NCBI GenBank assembly: GCA_021604265.1
Contig: BQIY01000111.1
Span: 1 to 7,054 of the forward strand
DNA from: Nitrospirales bacterium
GTDB lineage: Bacteria > Nitrospirota > Nitrospiria > Nitrospirales > UBA8639
DNA length: 7,054 bases
Reading direction: 5' to 3'
In this document: positions 6,989 through 7,054 of the stretch, piece by piece
How the letters are laid out: every line of letters begins with the position of its first letter
Position numbering within the stretch: the stretch's first letter is position 1
Position numbers and translations under genes: made by a program
Notes under the pieces: model-generated
The model's input: the letters and a program-made list of their open reading frames with translations, nothing else
The model's database searches: none
What the model was told of the DNA's origin: nothing

Positions 6989-7054
6989 GGTGTCACGGAC
7001 TCAATAGCTTTTTTCGGCTGACCTTGCGCATCATACAGTCCCCAATGCCCTTCG
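6985..7054 (-). CDS. C-terminal end of a probable glycoside hydrolase (5'-partial)
   Basis: Only the last 22 codons are in the window, read from 7053 to the TGA at 6985-6987. The tail begins EGHWGLYDAQGQPKKAIES. A short W-G-L-(F/Y)-D-A-x-x-x-P-K segment is typical of the last strand and helix of clan GH-A (alpha/beta)8-barrel hydrolases such as GH17 or GH5, which is the basis for the call; 22 residues cannot separate the families. The stop overlaps the next gene's GTG start by four bases (GTGA), so the two genes are co-translated. Together with the GT2 gene further on, a GH17-type beta-glucan hydrolase or transglycosylase would make sense, as in NdvB-like proteins, but this is inference. Confidence 0.45.
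   Translation of the reverse strand, partial: EGHWGLYDAQGQPKKAIESVTP

Overview
The window looks like chromosomal DNA of a Gram-negative bacterium: three of the four interpretable proteins next to each other are membrane-inserted or carry signal peptides, and the themes are envelope glycan synthesis and membrane enzymes. By eye the base composition is somewhat below 50% G+C. I cannot assign a genus from the sequence. No tRNA, rRNA, transposase, phage gene or CRISPR array is visible.

Layout. Positions 1-2310 (+) hold most of a membrane-embedded, spermidine-synthase-like (class I SAM-dependent fold) protein whose N-terminus lies off the left edge. A 639-base gap follows (2311-2949). It holds no convincing gene, but contains a pair of 67-base direct repeats whose substitutions preserve a hairpin, a possible decayed coding remnant, and a nested inverted repeat just before the next gene. 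Positions 2950-3375 (+) encode a small exported beta-domain protein. It runs convergently, with a gap of only 27 bases, into a minus-strand cluster that fills the rest of the window.

The minus-strand cluster, in order of transcription, is: the last 22 codons of a gene resembling the C-terminal end of a clan GH-A glycoside hydrolase (6985-7054, cut by the window edge); a signal-peptide protein with a C-terminal membrane anchor (6287-6988); a processive GT2 glycosyltransferase of the cellulose-synthase type (4762-6285); and, after 102 bases, an exported protein with an N-terminal Ig-like domain and a C-terminal SAM-dependent methyltransferase domain (3403-4659). The first three genes are translationally coupled (a GTGA overlap, then TAA-C-ATG), so they very likely form one operon making or processing an extracytoplasmic polysaccharide. 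A glycoside hydrolase beside a GT2 synthase recalls NdvB-like beta-glucan enzymes, where a GH17 domain is joined to GT2.

Most unusual points: a methyltransferase domain behind an apparent signal peptide, which would put it where SAM is not normally found; the same Ig-like domain standing alone in the convergent neighbour; and the intergenic repeat pair with a compensatory base-pair change.
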